Source of the DNA: Pollutimonas nitritireducens | GTDB taxonomy: Bacteria > Pseudomonadota > Gammaproteobacteria > Burkholderiales > Burkholderiaceae_B | Direction of reading: 5' to 3' | Assembly: GCF_002849615.1 (NCBI RefSeq) | Contig: NZ_PDNV01000007.1 | Coordinates: forward strand, 62,001-126,000 | Length of the DNA stretch: 64,000 nucleotides | Shown here: in pieces, positions 51,520-62,548 of the stretch | Numbering within the stretch: position 1 is the stretch's first letter | Layout of the letters: each line of letters opens with the position of its first letter | The notes under the pieces: generated by a model | What the model saw: only the letters and a program-made list of their open reading frames with translations | The model's database searches: none | What the model was told of the DNA's origin: nothing | Translations under genes and position numbers: made by a program

Positions 51520-53100
51520 TCATACCTGCGGTGTTGCAAGGGACTCTTTGGTTGGTTCGGCCCCTGGGGCAGAGTCGGGCTCATCTGTGACCGCCTCTGG
51601 GGCCAGCGCGGGGTCGTGCTCGGATGTGTCTTTGCGTTTTTGAACACCGGATTCGACAACCGACACTTTATTTCGTTCCATTACCGCAGCGAAAAAGCCA
51701 TCAGTGTTATGGACATCGGGACGCATGCTTAAATAAGGTCCCTCGAGCGTCAGATTTTTACAACGATCAGACACGATTGCGCTTGCATCAAGAAGGCTAA
51801 AATCGGGATTTTCGGCTAAAAAGGCCTCAACCTGCTCTTCATTCTCTTCCGGCAACACGCTGCATGTGGCATAGACCAGGCGTCCGCCGGGTGCCACACA
51901 ACGCGAGGCTTGACGAAGAATGCTGGCCTGCATCTGGCGCAGTTCGTCGAGCGAATCGGGGTGTTGACGCCACTTCAGGTCGGGATTGCGTCGCAATGTG
52001 CCCAGTCCGCTGCAAGGCGCATCGACAAGCACACGGTGTGCCTTGCCCCGCAGCCGCTTCACGCGCTGGTCGTTTTCAGGGTTGATCACGACTGGCACGA
52101 TGTTCGACAGACCGCTGCGGGCGAAGCGCGGCTTCGCCCGTGCCAAGCGGGCAGCCGACACATCAAAGGCGTACAAACGGCCGGTGGAACGCATCAGGGC
52201 ACCGAGCAACAGTGTTTTTCCGCCAGCACCTGCACAATAATCGATGATCATTTCGCCACGCTTGGGCGCCACGAGGGCAGCTAGAATCTGGCTGCCCTCG
52301 TCCTGGACTTCGATCTCGCCTTTTTCAAACATAGGCCATCGATTGATGGGGGGACGCCCTTGCATGCGTATACCCCAAGGCGAATAAGGCGTGGGCTCGG
52401 GGTTATAGCGCGCGGCGGCGCCGTTGCGCAGCAGTTCCAGCATCCCGGCACGCTCTACCTTGAGAGGATTGACACGCACATCCAAGGGGGCTGGCTTATT
52501 GAGCGCCTGTATCAGTGCATCGGCATCGTGCAGTTTGGACAGACGCTCATCCAGCCAGTCAGGCAGACTGTCTCGTACTGCCCGGGAAAGGCTCTTTACA
52601 TCGATGCGTTGGACGTGATCCAGCCAATGTTGCTCGTCCTCTGAAAGACCGGCATCCAGTATCGATCGTTCGAACACTGAGGCCAGCCCGAGGATGGCAA
52701 GACGGCGCGCAGCCGGCCCGCTGCCGCTTTCGGCGAACTGCCGATAGCGACGTAAATGACGCAATACATCAAATACCGCTTCGGCAACTTCTCCGCGGTC
52801 ACGGGCGCCCAGCTTTGGATTCGCGCGAAGATATCGCGACAATACCGCATCGGCGGGGAACTTCCATTGCAGAATCTCGCCCAGTACGCTGCGTACCTGG
52901 TCAATACGCACGGCAGCCATCACGTAAGGCCGGCTGACGTAAGTGCCGCCCTCGGCCTGTCGCGCCACGGTGTCGTTGCCGCGTGCTGCGGGCGAGTGAC
53001 GGTCGCGCTGGCTGACCCGCGCACCGCCACGTTCGTGTTCTTGCCTGCCAGGCGCGGGGCGTTTGCCCGGAGCGCGCCGAGGCTTGTCTGTACTGTTCAT
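51520..53100 (-). CDS. rsmB: 16S rRNA (cytosine-C5) methyltransferase RsmB
   Basis: m5C RNA methyltransferase of 526 residues with a NusB-like N-terminal domain (about 62-195) and a Rossmann catalytic domain. Motifs include the SAM site DYCAGAGGKTLLLGALM, the aspartate of LVDAPCSGLGTLRRNPD with the first cysteine, and the catalytic cysteine in LVYATCSVLPEENEEQV. The N-terminal about 60 residues are basic, low-complexity and absent from E. coli RsmB; Met61 (MAAVRIDQVRSVL) may be the real start. A C-terminal tail of about 50 mostly acidic residues is also extra. It begins two bases after the purN stop. Confidence 0.9.
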   Translation of the reverse strand: MNSTDKPRRAPGKRPAPGRQEHERGGARVSQRDRHSPAARGNDTVARQAEGGTYVSRPYVMAAVRIDQVRSVLGEILQWKFPADAVLSRYLRANPKLGARDRGEVAEAVFDVLRHLRRYRQFAESGSGPAARRLAILGLASVFERSILDAGLSEDEQHWLDHVQRIDVKSLSRAVRDSLPDWLDERLSKLHDADALIQALNKPAPLDVRVNPLKVERAGMLELLRNGAAARYNPEPTPYSPWGIRMQGRPPINRWPMFEKGEIEVQDEGSQILAALVAPKRGEMIIDYCAGAGGKTLLLGALMRSTGRLYAFDVSAARLARAKPRFARSGLSNIVPVVINPENDQRVKRLRGKAHRVLVDAPCSGLGTLRRNPDLKWRQHPDSLDELRQMQASILRQASRCVAPGGRLVYATCSVLPEENEEQVEAFLAENPDFSLLDASAIVSDRCKNLTLEGPYLSMRPDVHNTDGFFAAVMERNKVSVVESGVQKRKDTSEHDPALAPEAVTDEPDSAPGAEPTKESLATPQV

Positions 53101-53102
53101 GA

Positions 53103-53789
53103 TTACCTTTGATATGGCTGGACGCCGCCTGGCGTCAAGACGAAGGAGCGGCTGGCAATGCCTTGCACCTGCACGCGCTGCATGGAATTGAGCGAAATGC
53201 GCCCTTCGGCCAGCCAGCGTACCACGTTCGAATAGACTTTGTGTTCCACCTGCAGCACGCGGCCCGCCAACGTTTCAGGTGTGTCGTCTGCTATCACAGG
53301 CACGATACCTTGCGCGATGATGGGGCCATGATCCAGTACAGGCGTGACGAAATGAACGGTGCAACCATGCCATTGCACACCCATTGCCAGGGCCTGCTGG
53401 TGCGTATGCAAGCCTGGGAACGCCGGCAGCAGGGACGGGTGAATATTGATGAGCCTGCCGTTGAAGCGTTCGACGAAGCTAGGCGTAAGTACCCGCATGA
53501 AGCCGGCCAGCAATACATAGTCGGGCTGATGAATATCGATGACATTCGCCAACGCGGTATCGAATTCCACCCGATTCGCGTAATCGCGATGTGCCACGGC
53601 GTGTACGGGCAAGCCGCGGTCCCTCGCCCATGCAAGCCCGCCGGCCTCCGCTTTATTGGCGATGACGGCACAGATTTGCGCAGGCAGCGCATGATCGCGC
53701 ACTGTATTGACGATAGCCTGCATATTCGAGCCGCGCCCTGAAATCAGCACCACAAGACGGCAAACAGAGGTAGAAAGAACGGCCGGCAC
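53103..53789 (-). CDS. purN: Phosphoribosylglycinamide formyltransferase
   Basis: Purine synthesis enzyme, 228 residues, transferring a formyl group from 10-formyltetrahydrofolate to GAR. The GAR-binding SGRGSNMQA is near the N-terminus, the catalytic Asn and His in LINIHPSLLPAFPGLHTHQQAL and the Asp in HFVTPVLDHGPII. I chose GTG 53789 with AGGA six bases upstream; the frame from 53843 adds 18 atypical residues. Its start codon is 11 bases from that of ribF on the opposite strand. Confidence 0.95.
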   Translation of the reverse strand: MPAVLSTSVCRLVVLISGRGSNMQAIVNTVRDHALPAQICAVIANKAEAGGLAWARDRGLPVHAVAHRDYANRVEFDTALANVIDIHQPDYVLLAGFMRVLTPSFVERFNGRLINIHPSLLPAFPGLHTHQQALAMGVQWHGCTVHFVTPVLDHGPIIAQGIVPVIADDTPETLAGRVLQVEHKVYSNVVRWLAEGRISLNSMQRVQVQGIASRSFVLTPGGVQPYQR

Positions 53790-53800
53790 AATAATTCCTG

Positions 53801-54799
53801 ATGAAGTCCAGCCGAAATTGTAAACTCTCGGGTGTGAAAGCATCTCCCCGCATCTACCGCACCCTTCCTCGCTTCGATACGCAGCGCCCCAGCGCAGTAA
53901 CGATAGGCAATTTCGACGGCGTCCACCGCGGCCACCAGGCTATCCTGGCGCGTCTGAGCGAATGCGCCGAACAACGGCATCTCGCTGCCACCGTCATGAC
54001 GTTCGACCCGCATCCGCGCGCCTACTTCGCCCGACGCGGCCAACGCCCAGAACTGATTCCCACCCAGATCAGCAGCCTTCGCGACAAATTGCAAGCCCTG
54101 CATCAACATCGGGCAGATCAGCTGATCCTGGAGCGCTTCAACCAGGCGCTGGCCGACATGTCCGCCGACGACTTTATCGAAAGACTGCTGGTGCGCGGTC
54201 TGAACACCCGCTGGCTGCTCGTTGGCGAAGACTTCCGGTACGGCCACAAACGGAGTGGTGATGTCGATCTGTTGCGACGTGCCGGACAACGCTATGGTTT
54301 CGACGTGGAAACTATTGCCGACATAGCCGACGAGCACGGCCACCGGATATCAAGCTCCGAAGTGCGTACTTCGCTGGCGGTGGGCAATCTGCTGCGTGCA
54401 AGCCACCTGTTGGGTCATCGCTATCGCCTCAGTGGCCATGTGATCCACGGGCAAAAGCTGGGCCGCAGCATCGGCTACCCCACGCTCAACATCAGAGTGC
54501 CGGATCAATGTGCAGCCCGCTCGGGCGTCTATGTCGTACTCGCCCACGGCTTAAGCGATCAGCCGATCAAAGGTGTCGCCAGCCTCGGTGTGCGTCCCAC
54601 GGTCTCGCAAGGCGGCCGCCTGATGCTTGAGGTGCACCTGCTGGATTGCAAATTGAATGCATACGGTAAACTCACATGTATTGAGTTCCTCGAATTTCTG
54701 CGGGACGAAGAAAAATTTCCCGACCTTCCCACAATGATCGCTGCCATCGACAACGATGCGCAAAGCGCTCGCGACTATTTCGCCCTCCATGGACTATAG
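53801..54799 (+). CDS. ribF: Bifunctional riboflavin kinase/FAD synthetase
   Basis: Makes FMN and then FAD from riboflavin. 332 residues. The N-terminal adenylyltransferase domain shows [16 protein letters not shown] (HxGH-type nucleotide site) and the C-terminal kinase domain [20 protein letters not shown] followed by [10 protein letters not shown] and [17 protein letters not shown]. Two starts are possible: ATG 53801 or GTG 53834 ([14 protein letters not shown]); the second is nearer the usual RibF N-terminus and leaves room for a leader, and neither has a good ribosome site. It overlaps ileS by 11 bases at the 3' end. Confidence 0.94.
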   Translation: MKSSRNCKLSGVKASPRIYRTLPRFDTQRPSAVTIGNFDGVHRGHQAILARLSECAEQRHLAATVMTFDPHPRAYFARRGQRPELIPTQISSLRDKLQALHQHRADQLILERFNQALADMSADDFIERLLVRGLNTRWLLVGEDFRYGHKRSGDVDLLRRAGQRYGFDVETIADIADEHGHRISSSEVRTSLAVGNLLRASHLLGHRYRLSGHVIHGQKLGRSIGYPTLNIRVPDQCAARSGVYVVLAHGLSDQPIKGVASLGVRPTVSQGGRLMLEVHLLDCKLNAYGKLTCIEFLEFLRDEEKFPDLPTMIAAIDNDAQSARDYFALHGL

Positions 54800-57629
54800 A
54801 AAAACCTTAAACTTGCCCGAAACACCCTTCCCGATGCGAGGAGATCTTGCCAAACGCGAACCCGGCTGGATTACCGAGTGGGAAGAAAAAAAGGTTTACG
54901 CTGCCATACGCGAAGCGAGCAGAGGCCGACCGAAATTCATACTGCATGATGGCCCTCCATACGCCAACGGCGATATCCATATCGGACACGCCGTCAACAA
55001 GATACTTAAAGACATCATCGTCAAGAGCCGCGCGATGGCGGGTTACGACGCCGTCTACGTGCCCGGCTGGGACTGCCACGGCATGCCCATCGAAATCCAG
55101 ATAGAGAAAAAGTACGGCAAGCATCTACCGGTTGCCGAGGTGCAGTCCAAGGCGCGCGCTTATGCTTACGAACAGATCGATAGGCAGCGTGCCGATTTCA
55201 AGCGCCTGGGGGTGCTCGCCGACTGGGATCGCCCTTACCTGACGATGAATTTCAGCAACGAAGCCGATGAGCTGCGTTCCCTGGCCCGCATACTCGAAAA
55301 AGGCTATGTGTTCCGGGGCTTGAAGCCCGTGAATTGGTGCTTTGACTGCGGCTCGGCCCTGGCCGAGGCTGAAGTCGAATACGCGGACCGCAAGGATACT
55401 TCGGTTCATGTGGCATTCAAATTCGGCGACAAGGAAAAATTGGCGCACGCCTTCGGGTTGCCGCAAATTGATGACGGAGCCATTGTCATTTGGACGACGA
55501 CGCCCTGGACATTGCCTGCCAATCAGGCCCTGAATGTCCATCCCGAGATCGACTATTCCTTGGTCAAGCTGGACCAGCCTCGCAGCACGGGTTCCCTGTT
55601 GCTGCTGGCCAAGGATCTGGTTGCCTCCTGCCTCGAACAATGGAAGCTCAGCGGCAAAATTATCGCAACCGCCAAAGGCGATGCGCTTACCAATCTGGAA
55701 TTCAAACACCCGCTGTACGACGCACACGATGGTTACCAGCGCATGGCCCCGATCTATCTGGGCGATTATGTGACACTTGATTCCGGTACGGGGGTAGTGC
55801 ATTCCGCCCCAGCCTATGGTATTGAGGACTTTGTATCATGCAAAGCGCACGGCCTGACCGATGACCAGATCATCGGACCGGTCATGGGCGACGGCCATTA
55901 TGTTGAGAGCCTACCGCTCTTCGGTGGCCTGATGATCTGGAAAGCCAATCCCCTTATCGTCGATGCATTGCAGAACGCCGGCAGCCTGCTGCACACCGAA
56001 ACGCAAAAGCACAGCTATATGCATTGCTGGCGCCACAAGACGCCCATCATTTATCGTGCCACCAGCCAATGGTTCGCAGGCATGGACCGCCAGCCCGATT
56101 CCGGGAAATCATTACGGGAAACGGCGCTGGAAGGTATCGAGAACACCGAGTTCTACCCAGCGTGGGGTCGTGCCCGCCTGCATGCAATGATCGCCAATCG
56201 TCCCGACTGGACTCTGTCCCGGCAACGGCAATGGGGCGTGCCCATGGCTTTCTTCGTGCATAAAGAAACCGGCGAATTGCACCCGCGCACCGTCGAACTA
56301 ATGGAAGAAGTTGCCTTGCGCATCGAGCAACACGGTATCGAAGCGTGGCAGTCACTGGAACCGGCAGATCTGCTTGGCGACGAGGCCGCGCACTACGAAA
56401 AAAACCGCGACACCCTTGATGTATGGTTCGACTCGGGCACGACGCACGCGACCGTGCTGGGCGGCCAGGACCACAGCGTCAAGGGCTCACACGCCGACGA
56501 CCTGGCGTGGCCTGCCGACCTGTACCTTGAAGGATCCGACCAGCATCGCGGCTGGTTCCATTCGTCGTTGCTCACAGGCTGCATGCTATATGGTCGCCCA
56601 CCCTACAAAGCCTTGTTGACACACGGATTCGTGGTCGATGGCCAGGGCCGCAAGATGAGCAAGTCCGTCGGCAACGTGATAGCGCCTCAAAAGGTGTCCG
56701 ATTCGCTCGGCGCCGAGATACTACGCCTTTGGACAGCCGCCACCGACTATTCCGGCGAACTCTCGATCTCGGACGAAATTCTGAAGCGCGTCGTGGAAGG
56801 TTATCGCCGCATTCGCAATACGTTGAAATTTCTCCTGGGCAATCTGCAAGACTTCACTATCGCCACTGATGGCGTCGAACTCGAGCATATGTTCGAGATA
56901 GACCGCTATGCCTTGGCCATGACTGCCGCCATGCAGGCCGAAACCCTGGCCAATTACAAACGCTACGAGTTTCATCCCATCGTGTCCCGCCTGCAGATTT
57001 TCTGTTCCGAAGACCTTGGCGCATTCTATCTGGATGTGCTCAAGGACCGTCTTTACACGGCAGGTAAGGACAGCGTTGCGCGCCGTTCTGCGCAAACAGC
57101 CGTGCATCACATCTCCCATACCTTGATCAAGCTCCTGGCGCCCATTGTGTCCTTCACGGCTGAAGAAGCCTGGAAAGACCTGCACGGCAACCAGGATGTC
57201 GCAAGCATCTTTACCGAGCTGTTCCATGCGCTGCCCGAACAGGTCGACGCCAAGCTGCTGCGCGAGAGATGGGATCGTCTGCGCGACATCCGCGCCGACG
57301 TCATGCGCAAGATCGAAGAAGTTCGCACTTCAGGGGAAATCGGCTCCTCTCTGGCGGCGGAGCTGGACATCTACGCTGGTGCAGACGACCATCGGCTACT
57401 CGCCAGCCTTGAAGATGATCTGCGCTTCGTGTTAATCGTGTCGCGTGCCAATCTGCATGCTGACCCGCAAGGCACACTGCGCATCGTCGTCAATCCCACC
57501 AAGCATCCGAAATGTGAACGTTGCTGGCATCATCGCGAAGACGTCGGCGTGGATCCGGAACATCCTGTAATTTGCGGGCGTTGTGTAAGCAATCTGTTCA
57601 AACTTGGCGAGCTACGGCGGCATGCCTAG
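54789..57629 (+). CDS. ileS: Isoleucyl-tRNA synthetase
   Basis: Class I synthetase of 946 residues. The HIGH motif is in [16 protein letters not shown] and KMSKS in [11 protein letters not shown]. The editing domain inserts between them (about 190-400; contains [18 protein letters not shown]). A C-terminal zinc-ribbon CERCW ... CGRC is present, characteristic of the bacterial form. ATG 54789 ([18 protein letters not shown]) is chosen; it starts within the last codons of ribF. Mupirocin-sensitive type I by motif. Confidence 0.97.
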   Translation: MDYRKTLNLPETPFPMRGDLAKREPGWITEWEEKKVYAAIREASRGRPKFILHDGPPYANGDIHIGHAVNKILKDIIVKSRAMAGYDAVYVPGWDCHGMPIEIQIEKKYGKHLPVAEVQSKARAYAYEQIDRQRADFKRLGVLADWDRPYLTMNFSNEADELRSLARILEKGYVFRGLKPVNWCFDCGSALAEAEVEYADRKDTSVHVAFKFGDKEKLAHAFGLPQIDDGAIVIWTTTPWTLPANQALNVHPEIDYSLVKLDQPRSTGSLLLLAKDLVASCLEQWKLSGKIIATAKGDALTNLEFKHPLYDAHDGYQRMAPIYLGDYVTLDSGTGVVHSAPAYGIEDFVSCKAHGLTDDQIIGPVMGDGHYVESLPLFGGLMIWKANPLIVDALQNAGSLLHTETQKHSYMHCWRHKTPIIYRATSQWFAGMDRQPDSGKSLRETALEGIENTEFYPAWGRARLHAMIANRPDWTLSRQRQWGVPMAFFVHKETGELHPRTVELMEEVALRIEQHGIEAWQSLEPADLLGDEAAHYEKNRDTLDVWFDSGTTHATVLGGQDHSVKGSHADDLAWPADLYLEGSDQHRGWFHSSLLTGCMLYGRPPYKALLTHGFVVDGQGRKMSKSVGNVIAPQKVSDSLGAEILRLWTAATDYSGELSISDEILKRVVEGYRRIRNTLKFLLGNLQDFTIATDGVELEHMFEIDRYALAMTAAMQAETLANYKRYEFHPIVSRLQIFCSEDLGAFYLDVLKDRLYTAGKDSVARRSAQTAVHHISHTLIKLLAPIVSFTAEEAWKDLHGNQDVASIFTELFHALPEQVDAKLLRERWDRLRDIRADVMRKIEEVRTSGEIGSSLAAELDIYAGADDHRLLASLEDDLRFVLIVSRANLHADPQGTLRIVVNPTKHPKCERCWHHREDVGVDPEHPVICGRCVSNLFKLGELRRHA

Positions 57630-58158
57630 GCCCGACACAGAGGCGGTCGTCCAGACCCGGAAGGCGCCACCCTTCTGGCTCTGGATCGCAGGCGCGTTGC
57701 TGATCATTGCGCTGGACCAGGTGACCAAGCTCTATTTCGATAGCGCCATGCAGTATGCCGAGCGGTGGAACTTGCTTCCGTTTTTTGACTTCACCCTGCT
57801 GTACAACCCGGGCGCTGCCTTCAGCTTCCTGGCGGACGGCAACGGTTGGCAGCGCTGGCTGTTCACCGCGATCGCAGTGGCTGCAACAGGTCTGATCATC
57901 CATCTGTTGCGGCGCAGTCCGTCGCAAACGCTGTTTTGCCTCTCTCTCATGTGCATCCTGGGCGGGGCCATCGGCAATGCGATCGATCGCGTCCAACATG
58001 GACATGTCATTGATTTTTTGCTGTTTTACTGGAAAAACTGGTATTTTCCAGCTTTCAATGTGGCTGACATATCCATCACCTGCGGTGCGATCCTACTCGT
58101 GCTGGACGAACTGCTCAGGCTGCGCCGCGAAAAGCGTAAAGCAACGACATCAGCCTGA
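57622..58158 (+). CDS. lspA: Lipoprotein signal peptidase
   Basis: Inner-membrane aspartyl protease (signal peptidase II) of 178 residues that cleaves prolipoproteins after lipid attachment. Four membrane helices are visible. The catalytic aspartates are in [20 protein letters not shown] and [17 protein letters not shown] 57622 is eight bases before the end of ileS. An ileS-lspA order is conserved in proteobacteria. Confidence 0.96.
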   Translation: MPRPDTEAVVQTRKAPPFWLWIAGALLIIALDQVTKLYFDSAMQYAERWNLLPFFDFTLLYNPGAAFSFLADGNGWQRWLFTAIAVAATGLIIHLLRRSPSQTLFCLSLMCILGGAIGNAIDRVQHGHVIDFLLFYWKNWYFPAFNVADISITCGAILLVLDELLRLRREKRKATTSA

Positions 58159-58184
58159 CCCACCTTATTGAAGGCAAAGATCAC

Positions 58185-59381
58185 ATGGCAGAACTCGCAC
58201 AAAAACGCATTGTATTAGGCCTGACCGGCGGTATCGCCTGCTACAAGATGGCCGAATTCGTGCGTCGCGCACAGGAGTTGGGTGCAACGATCGACGTGGT
58301 GATGACAGAGGCCGCCACCCAGTTCATTACACCGCTTACGATGCAGGCTTTGTCCGGGCGTCCCGTATACCTGAACACCTGGGACAACCGCGTCCCCAAT
58401 AACATGGCGCACATCAGTCTGACGAGAGGGGCGGACGCCATCATGGTAGCGCCTGCCAGTACAGATTTCATGGCCAAGCTCGCGCACGGGCTTGCCGACG
58501 ATCTATTGTCGACATTATGCGTAGCCAAAGGAAATTGCCCTCTCCTTGTGGCTCCCGCCATGAACCGTGAAATGTGGGTGCACCCCGCCACCCAACGCAA
58601 TGTCAGGCAGCTCCGCGCTGACGGTGTAGGCATTCTCGGGCCCGGCGAAGGTGACCAGGCCTGTGGCGAAGTAGGCGACGGGCGCATGCTGGAACCCCAC
58701 GAACTGTTGAGCGAGCTGGTTGCTTTTTTCCAGCCCAAGGTGCTTAGCGGAAAGCGTGTCCTCGTCACGGCCGGCCCGACTTCGGAACCCATCGATCCCG
58801 TTCGCGTCATCACGAATCGGTCGTCCGGGAAGATGGGCTATGCCGTCGCACAAGCGGCGCGCGAAGCCGGTGCGCACGTTGTGCTGGTATCGGGCCCCAC
58901 TGCCCTTCCCACCCCATATGGGGTGGCACGCATCAACGTTGACAGCGCGCGCCAGATGCACGCAGCTGTCATGGCTGAAGCGCGTGGTGCCGATGTGTTC
59001 ATTTCCGTCGCGGCCGTGGCAGACTGGCACGTAGTCAACGCCAGCGATAACAAGCTGAAGAAAAATGCCGCAGGCAGTGCGCCGCAACTGACGTTTGCGC
59101 CAAATCCCGACATACTTGCCGACGTCGCCAGGATGACAGCGGGACCGTGGTGCGTCGGATTTGCCGCCGAAACTGAAAACCTCCTGGAATACGCCGAAGC
59201 CAAGCGCCGACGCAAGGGAGTGCCTATGCTGGTGGGCAACCTTGCGCAGCAGGCCATGAACGCCGACCTGACCGAGCTGGTGATGCTCGATGATGCCGGC
59301 CACCGGCAGCTACCCGAATTGTCCAAGATCGATGCCGCACGCCAGCTTATCCGGGCAATTGCGCCACGACTCCCCGATTGA
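58185..59381 (+). CDS. coaBC: Phosphopantothenoylcysteine decarboxylase / phosphopantothenate-cysteine ligase
   Basis: Bifunctional coenzyme A enzyme of 398 residues. The CoaC half (1-190) is an FMN-dependent decarboxylase: [22 protein letters not shown], the NMAHI histidine, the PAMNREMW motif and the GEVGDGRM cap segment (the Cys-containing [11 protein letters not shown]). The CoaB half shows [34 protein letters not shown] and the CTP-binding lysine region DNKLKKN. It lies between lspA and dut on the same strand. Confidence 0.97.
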   Translation: MAELAQKRIVLGLTGGIACYKMAEFVRRAQELGATIDVVMTEAATQFITPLTMQALSGRPVYLNTWDNRVPNNMAHISLTRGADAIMVAPASTDFMAKLAHGLADDLLSTLCVAKGNCPLLVAPAMNREMWVHPATQRNVRQLRADGVGILGPGEGDQACGEVGDGRMLEPHELLSELVAFFQPKVLSGKRVLVTAGPTSEPIDPVRVITNRSSGKMGYAVAQAAREAGAHVVLVSGPTALPTPYGVARINVDSARQMHAAVMAEARGADVFISVAAVADWHVVNASDNKLKKNAAGSAPQLTFAPNPDILADVARMTAGPWCVGFAAETENLLEYAEAKRRRKGVPMLVGNLAQQAMNADLTELVMLDDAGHRQLPELSKIDAARQLIRAIAPRLPD

Positions 59382-59400
59382 TGCACTTACCCGTAAGATA

Positions 59401-59850
59401 ATGAGAAAAATAGCACTTAAAATCCTGGACCCCCGCATGAACGACTACCTTCCCGCCTACGCGACAGGTGGTTCGGCCGGCCTGGACCTGCGTGCCTGCA
59501 TAGAGCAGCCGCTTACCTTGTCAGCGGGCGCCACAGAAATGGTACCCACGGGATTATCCATACATATTGCCGACCCGGCATACGCGGCCATGATCCTTCC
59601 CCGCTCGGGGCTTGGCCACAAGCACGGCATCGTATTGGGTAATCTGGTTGGACTGATCGATTCCGATTATCAGGGTCCTCTCATGGTTTCCGCCTGGAAC
59701 CGCAGCCGCACAGATTATGTCCTGCAGCCAATGGAGCGACTCGCCCAACTGGTTGTTGTACCAGTCCAGCAAATCGAGTTCGACATTGTCGATGATTTCG
59801 AAGACAGCCTGCGCGGCGCAGGCGGCTTCGGCAGCACCGGAAAGTCCTAG
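59401..59850 (+). CDS. dut: dUTP diphosphatase
   Basis: Trimeric dUTPase of 149 residues making dUMP and keeping uracil out of DNA. Motifs: [35 protein letters not shown], and the C-terminal arm [15 protein letters not shown] 59401 is chosen ([20 protein letters not shown]); a longer frame to 59290 overlaps coaBC. It follows coaBC by 19 bp, the usual order, and is convergent with livF, 24 bp away. Confidence 0.97.
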   Translation: MRKIALKILDPRMNDYLPAYATGGSAGLDLRACIEQPLTLSAGATEMVPTGLSIHIADPAYAAMILPRSGLGHKHGIVLGNLVGLIDSDYQGPLMVSAWNRSRTDYVLQPMERLAQLVVVPVQQIEFDIVDDFEDSLRGAGGFGSTGKS

Positions 59851-59874
59851 CCTGCCGCCCCACGGCAATGTGCT

Positions 59875-60609
59875 TTATGCCGCCTCTTCCTCGCCCAGAT
59901 AGGCGGCGCGCACCTTGGGATCGTCGAGCAACTGGCTGGATGGTCCCTGGAGGATGATTTGTCCGGATTCCATGACATAGCCGCGACTGCTGGTCTCCAG
60001 TGCCAGCCTGGCGTTTTGCTCGATAAGCAGAATTGTGACCCCTTCCGCCGAGATGGTTCGAATGACCTCGAAAATTTTCTCGACCATCAACGGCGCCAGT
60101 CCCATGGAAGGTTCGTCCAAAAGCAGCAGGCGTGGCCGCGCAATCATGGCGCGACCCATGGCAAGCATTTGCTGCTCCCCGCCCGACAACGTACCGGCCG
60201 ACTGTCGACGGCGCTCGGCCAGACGCGGGAACAGTTCCAATACCCTCTCCGTATCCTGCTGGACCGCGGCAGAGTCATTCCGGCTGTATCCGCCCATGGC
60301 GAGATTTTCTTCTATTGTCAACTGGCCGAAGATGCCCCGGCCTTCGGGAACCATGACAAGTCCCTGACGCACCAGCGTATATGAGGGCATACCCACTATG
60401 GATTTTCCATCGTAGAGGATCTCTCCCGCGGCCACGGGCACCAGCCCACAAATTGCCCGCAACGTCGTGCTCTTCCCCGCTCCATTTGCGCCGATCAGAC
60501 TGACGAGCTCGCCTCGTCCCACCGTCAGATCCATCGTACGCACGGCTTTGATGCCGCCATAGGCAACTTGCAATTGCCGAATTTCAAGCAGGTTATCGGC
60601 AAGACTCAT
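59875..60609 (-). CDS. livF: Branched-chain amino acid ABC transporter ATPase, LivF type
   Basis: 244-residue ATPase of a HAAT-family importer. Walker A GANGAGKST at about 36-44, Q-loop and LSGGEQQMLAMGRAMIARP signature, Walker B LLLLDEPSMGLAPLMVEKI, where the APLMVE stretch is typical for LivF. Last gene of the operon; its start overlaps the livG stop by four bases. Confidence 0.95.
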   Translation of the reverse strand: MSLADNLLEIRQLQVAYGGIKAVRTMDLTVGRGELVSLIGANGAGKSTTLRAICGLVPVAAGEILYDGKSIVGMPSYTLVRQGLVMVPEGRGIFGQLTIEENLAMGGYSRNDSAAVQQDTERVLELFPRLAERRRQSAGTLSGGEQQMLAMGRAMIARPRLLLLDEPSMGLAPLMVEKIFEVIRTISAEGVTILLIEQNARLALETSSRGYVMESGQIILQGPSSQLLDDPKVRAAYLGEEEAA

Positions 60610-61460
60610 GGCATATCCTTTTTAGTTGTACCCGCGGGCACTTTCACGGCCTCGACAGCGGCGCCAGCGCCGAGATAGGCCTCGATGACCTTGGGGTTGC
60701 GCTGTACGTCCGCAGGTTTTCCTTCAGCAAGCACCTTTCCATACTCGAGCACCAGCACGCGATTGCACAAGCCCATGACCAGCTTCATGTCATGTTCGAT
60801 AAGCAAGACGGTGACCCCATCATCCCTTATCTTCTCGATGAGGCGGCGCAATACCACTGTTTCGGAAGCATTCATCCCGGCGGCGGGTTCATCCAGCGCC
60901 AGCAAAGTGGGTTCAGTGGCTAGTGCCCTCGCGATTTCCAGCCGACGCTGGTCACCATATGGCAAGGATTGTGCGACGTCGTTTGAGCGATGACCGATAC
61001 CGACATAATCTAGCAATTGCTGTGCACGCTGTTCGATGGCGCCTTCTTCAGCGCGGGTACGCTTGTTCCGGCTGATCGCCCCCCACAAACCCGCCCGCGT
61101 TCGGATATGCCGTCCTATCATGACATTTTCGATGGCGCTGAGGTTGCCGAATAGCCGTATGTTCTGGAATGTGCGGGCCAGGCCCACCACCGCGATCTGG
61201 TGCGGCTTCAATCGGGTCAATTGATGACCCATGAAATTGCAGCTGCCCGATTCCGGCACATACAGGCTGGTGAGAACATTGAACAGAGTCGTCTTTCCCG
61301 CCCCGTTCGGTCCGATAAGGCCATAGATGTCACCCTTGCAAATGGAGAAACTCACATCCGACAAGGCCTGCAAGCCGCCAAAACGCTTGTTCAGCTTATT
61401 GGCCACCAACAGCAGGTCGGGCATCGAACGTGCGTCGTTATTTATAGCAGCGGAACTCAT
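60606..61460 (-). CDS. livG: Branched-chain amino acid ABC transporter ATPase, LivG type
   Basis: 284 residues. Walker A GPNGAGKTT at about 43-51, VGLARTFQNIRLFGNLSAIENVMIGRH (a LivG hallmark), QSLPYGDQRRLEIARALATEP in place of the usual signature, Walker B LLALDEPAAGMNASE, and LLIEHDMKLVMGLCNRVLVL. It pairs with LivF as a heterodimer. Overlaps livM by four bases. Confidence 0.95.
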   Translation of the reverse strand: MSSAAINNDARSMPDLLLVANKLNKRFGGLQALSDVSFSICKGDIYGLIGPNGAGKTTLFNVLTSLYVPESGSCNFMGHQLTRLKPHQIAVVGLARTFQNIRLFGNLSAIENVMIGRHIRTRAGLWGAISRNKRTRAEEGAIEQRAQQLLDYVGIGHRSNDVAQSLPYGDQRRLEIARALATEPTLLALDEPAAGMNASETVVLRRLIEKIRDDGVTVLLIEHDMKLVMGLCNRVLVLEYGKVLAEGKPADVQRNPKVIEAYLGAGAAVEAVKVPAGTTKKDMP

Positions 61461-62548
61461 GCCTGCCCTCCTTTTGCTCCGGTGAGCTCCCGTCGGCGTA
61501 CCGCGGACGGCCAGAGCCCCGCTGGTCGAAATATCATGACCAGCACCAAGGCAAACCCAAACAGGAGCATGCGGATACCCTCTGGATCGATAATCACTTC
61601 ACCAAAAATAGCTTGCTGTATAGGAACCACGATCGCCCGCAGAAATTCCGGAAATACCGACAGCAGGATGGCCCCAAGGATTACGCCTGGAATATTGCCC
61701 ATGCCCCCCAATACCACCATGCACAAGACCATGATGGACTCGGTGAGACTGAAACTTTCAGGACTGACGAAACCTTGCATGGACGCGAACATGGCCCCGG
61801 CAACACCTCCAAAACTGGCCCCCATGGTGAAAGCCAGCAGCTTGATATTGCGCGTGTTGATGCCCATGGCCTTGGCGGCAATCTCGTCTTCACGCACAGC
61901 TTCCCAGGCACGTCCGATGCGGGAATTTTGCAGCCGCGCACAGATGACGACAATGACGATGGTGAGCAGCAATAACAGGTAATAGTACTTTTCGGGTCCG
62001 GTGATACGGATTCCCAGGATTTCTTGGGAACGGCCGAAATCGAAGCCGGCTATGGAAATGTCATCGATGCGATTGATTCCCTGCGGACCATTGGTAATGT
62101 TGATGGGCGCGTCCAGATTGTTCATGAAGATGCGTACGATCTCGCCGAATCCCAGCGTCACGATGGCGAGGTAATCGCCACGCAGCTTCAGTGTGGGCGC
62201 ACCCAGCATCGCGCCGAAGAAAGCCGCCAGCACCACGCCAGCCGGCAGTACCATCCAGAATGGCAAGTGCAAACCGAAATGCGGCGAAGCCAGCATGGCC
62301 CATACGTAAGCACCCACTGCATAGAATGCGATATAGCCGAGATCGAGCAGGCCGGCGAAACCGACGACGATATTCAGGCCCAGCGCAAGCATTACGTACA
62401 ACAAGGCGAAGTTCAGCGTGCGCACCCAGCTTTGGCCCGCCATGCCGAGGACGAACGGAAGAATCGCCAGAACCACGCCGAACAGGGCGATTCCCACCCA
62501 TACCTTCAGCGATACACCCGAATGATTGGTAGCAGTTGGGTCGTTCAT
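61457..62548 (-). CDS. livM: Branched-chain amino acid ABC transporter permease, LivM type
   Basis: 363 residues with about ten membrane helices. Typical blocks are YVMLALGLNIVVGFAGLLDLGYIAFYAVGAYVWAML, APTLKLRGDYLAIVTLGFGEIVRI and the EAA-like loop RIGRAWEAVREDEIAAKAMGINTRNIKLLAFTMGA. I chose ATG 62548 (MNDPTATNHSG), which overlaps the livH stop (ATGA); a continuous frame back to 63277 is an artefact lying over livH. Substrates of this class include Leu, Ile, Val, but also urea, amides and aromatic acids. Confidence 0.95.
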   Translation of the reverse strand: MNDPTATNHSGVSLKVWVGIALFGVVLAILPFVLGMAGQSWVRTLNFALLYVMLALGLNIVVGFAGLLDLGYIAFYAVGAYVWAMLASPHFGLHLPFWMVLPAGVVLAAFFGAMLGAPTLKLRGDYLAIVTLGFGEIVRIFMNNLDAPINITNGPQGINRIDDISIAGFDFGRSQEILGIRITGPEKYYYLLLLLTIVIVVICARLQNSRIGRAWEAVREDEIAAKAMGINTRNIKLLAFTMGASFGGVAGAMFASMQGFVSPESFSLTESIMVLCMVVLGGMGNIPGVILGAILLSVFPEFLRAIVVPIQQAIFGEVIIDPEGIRMLLFGFALVLVMIFRPAGLWPSAVRRRELTGAKGGQA

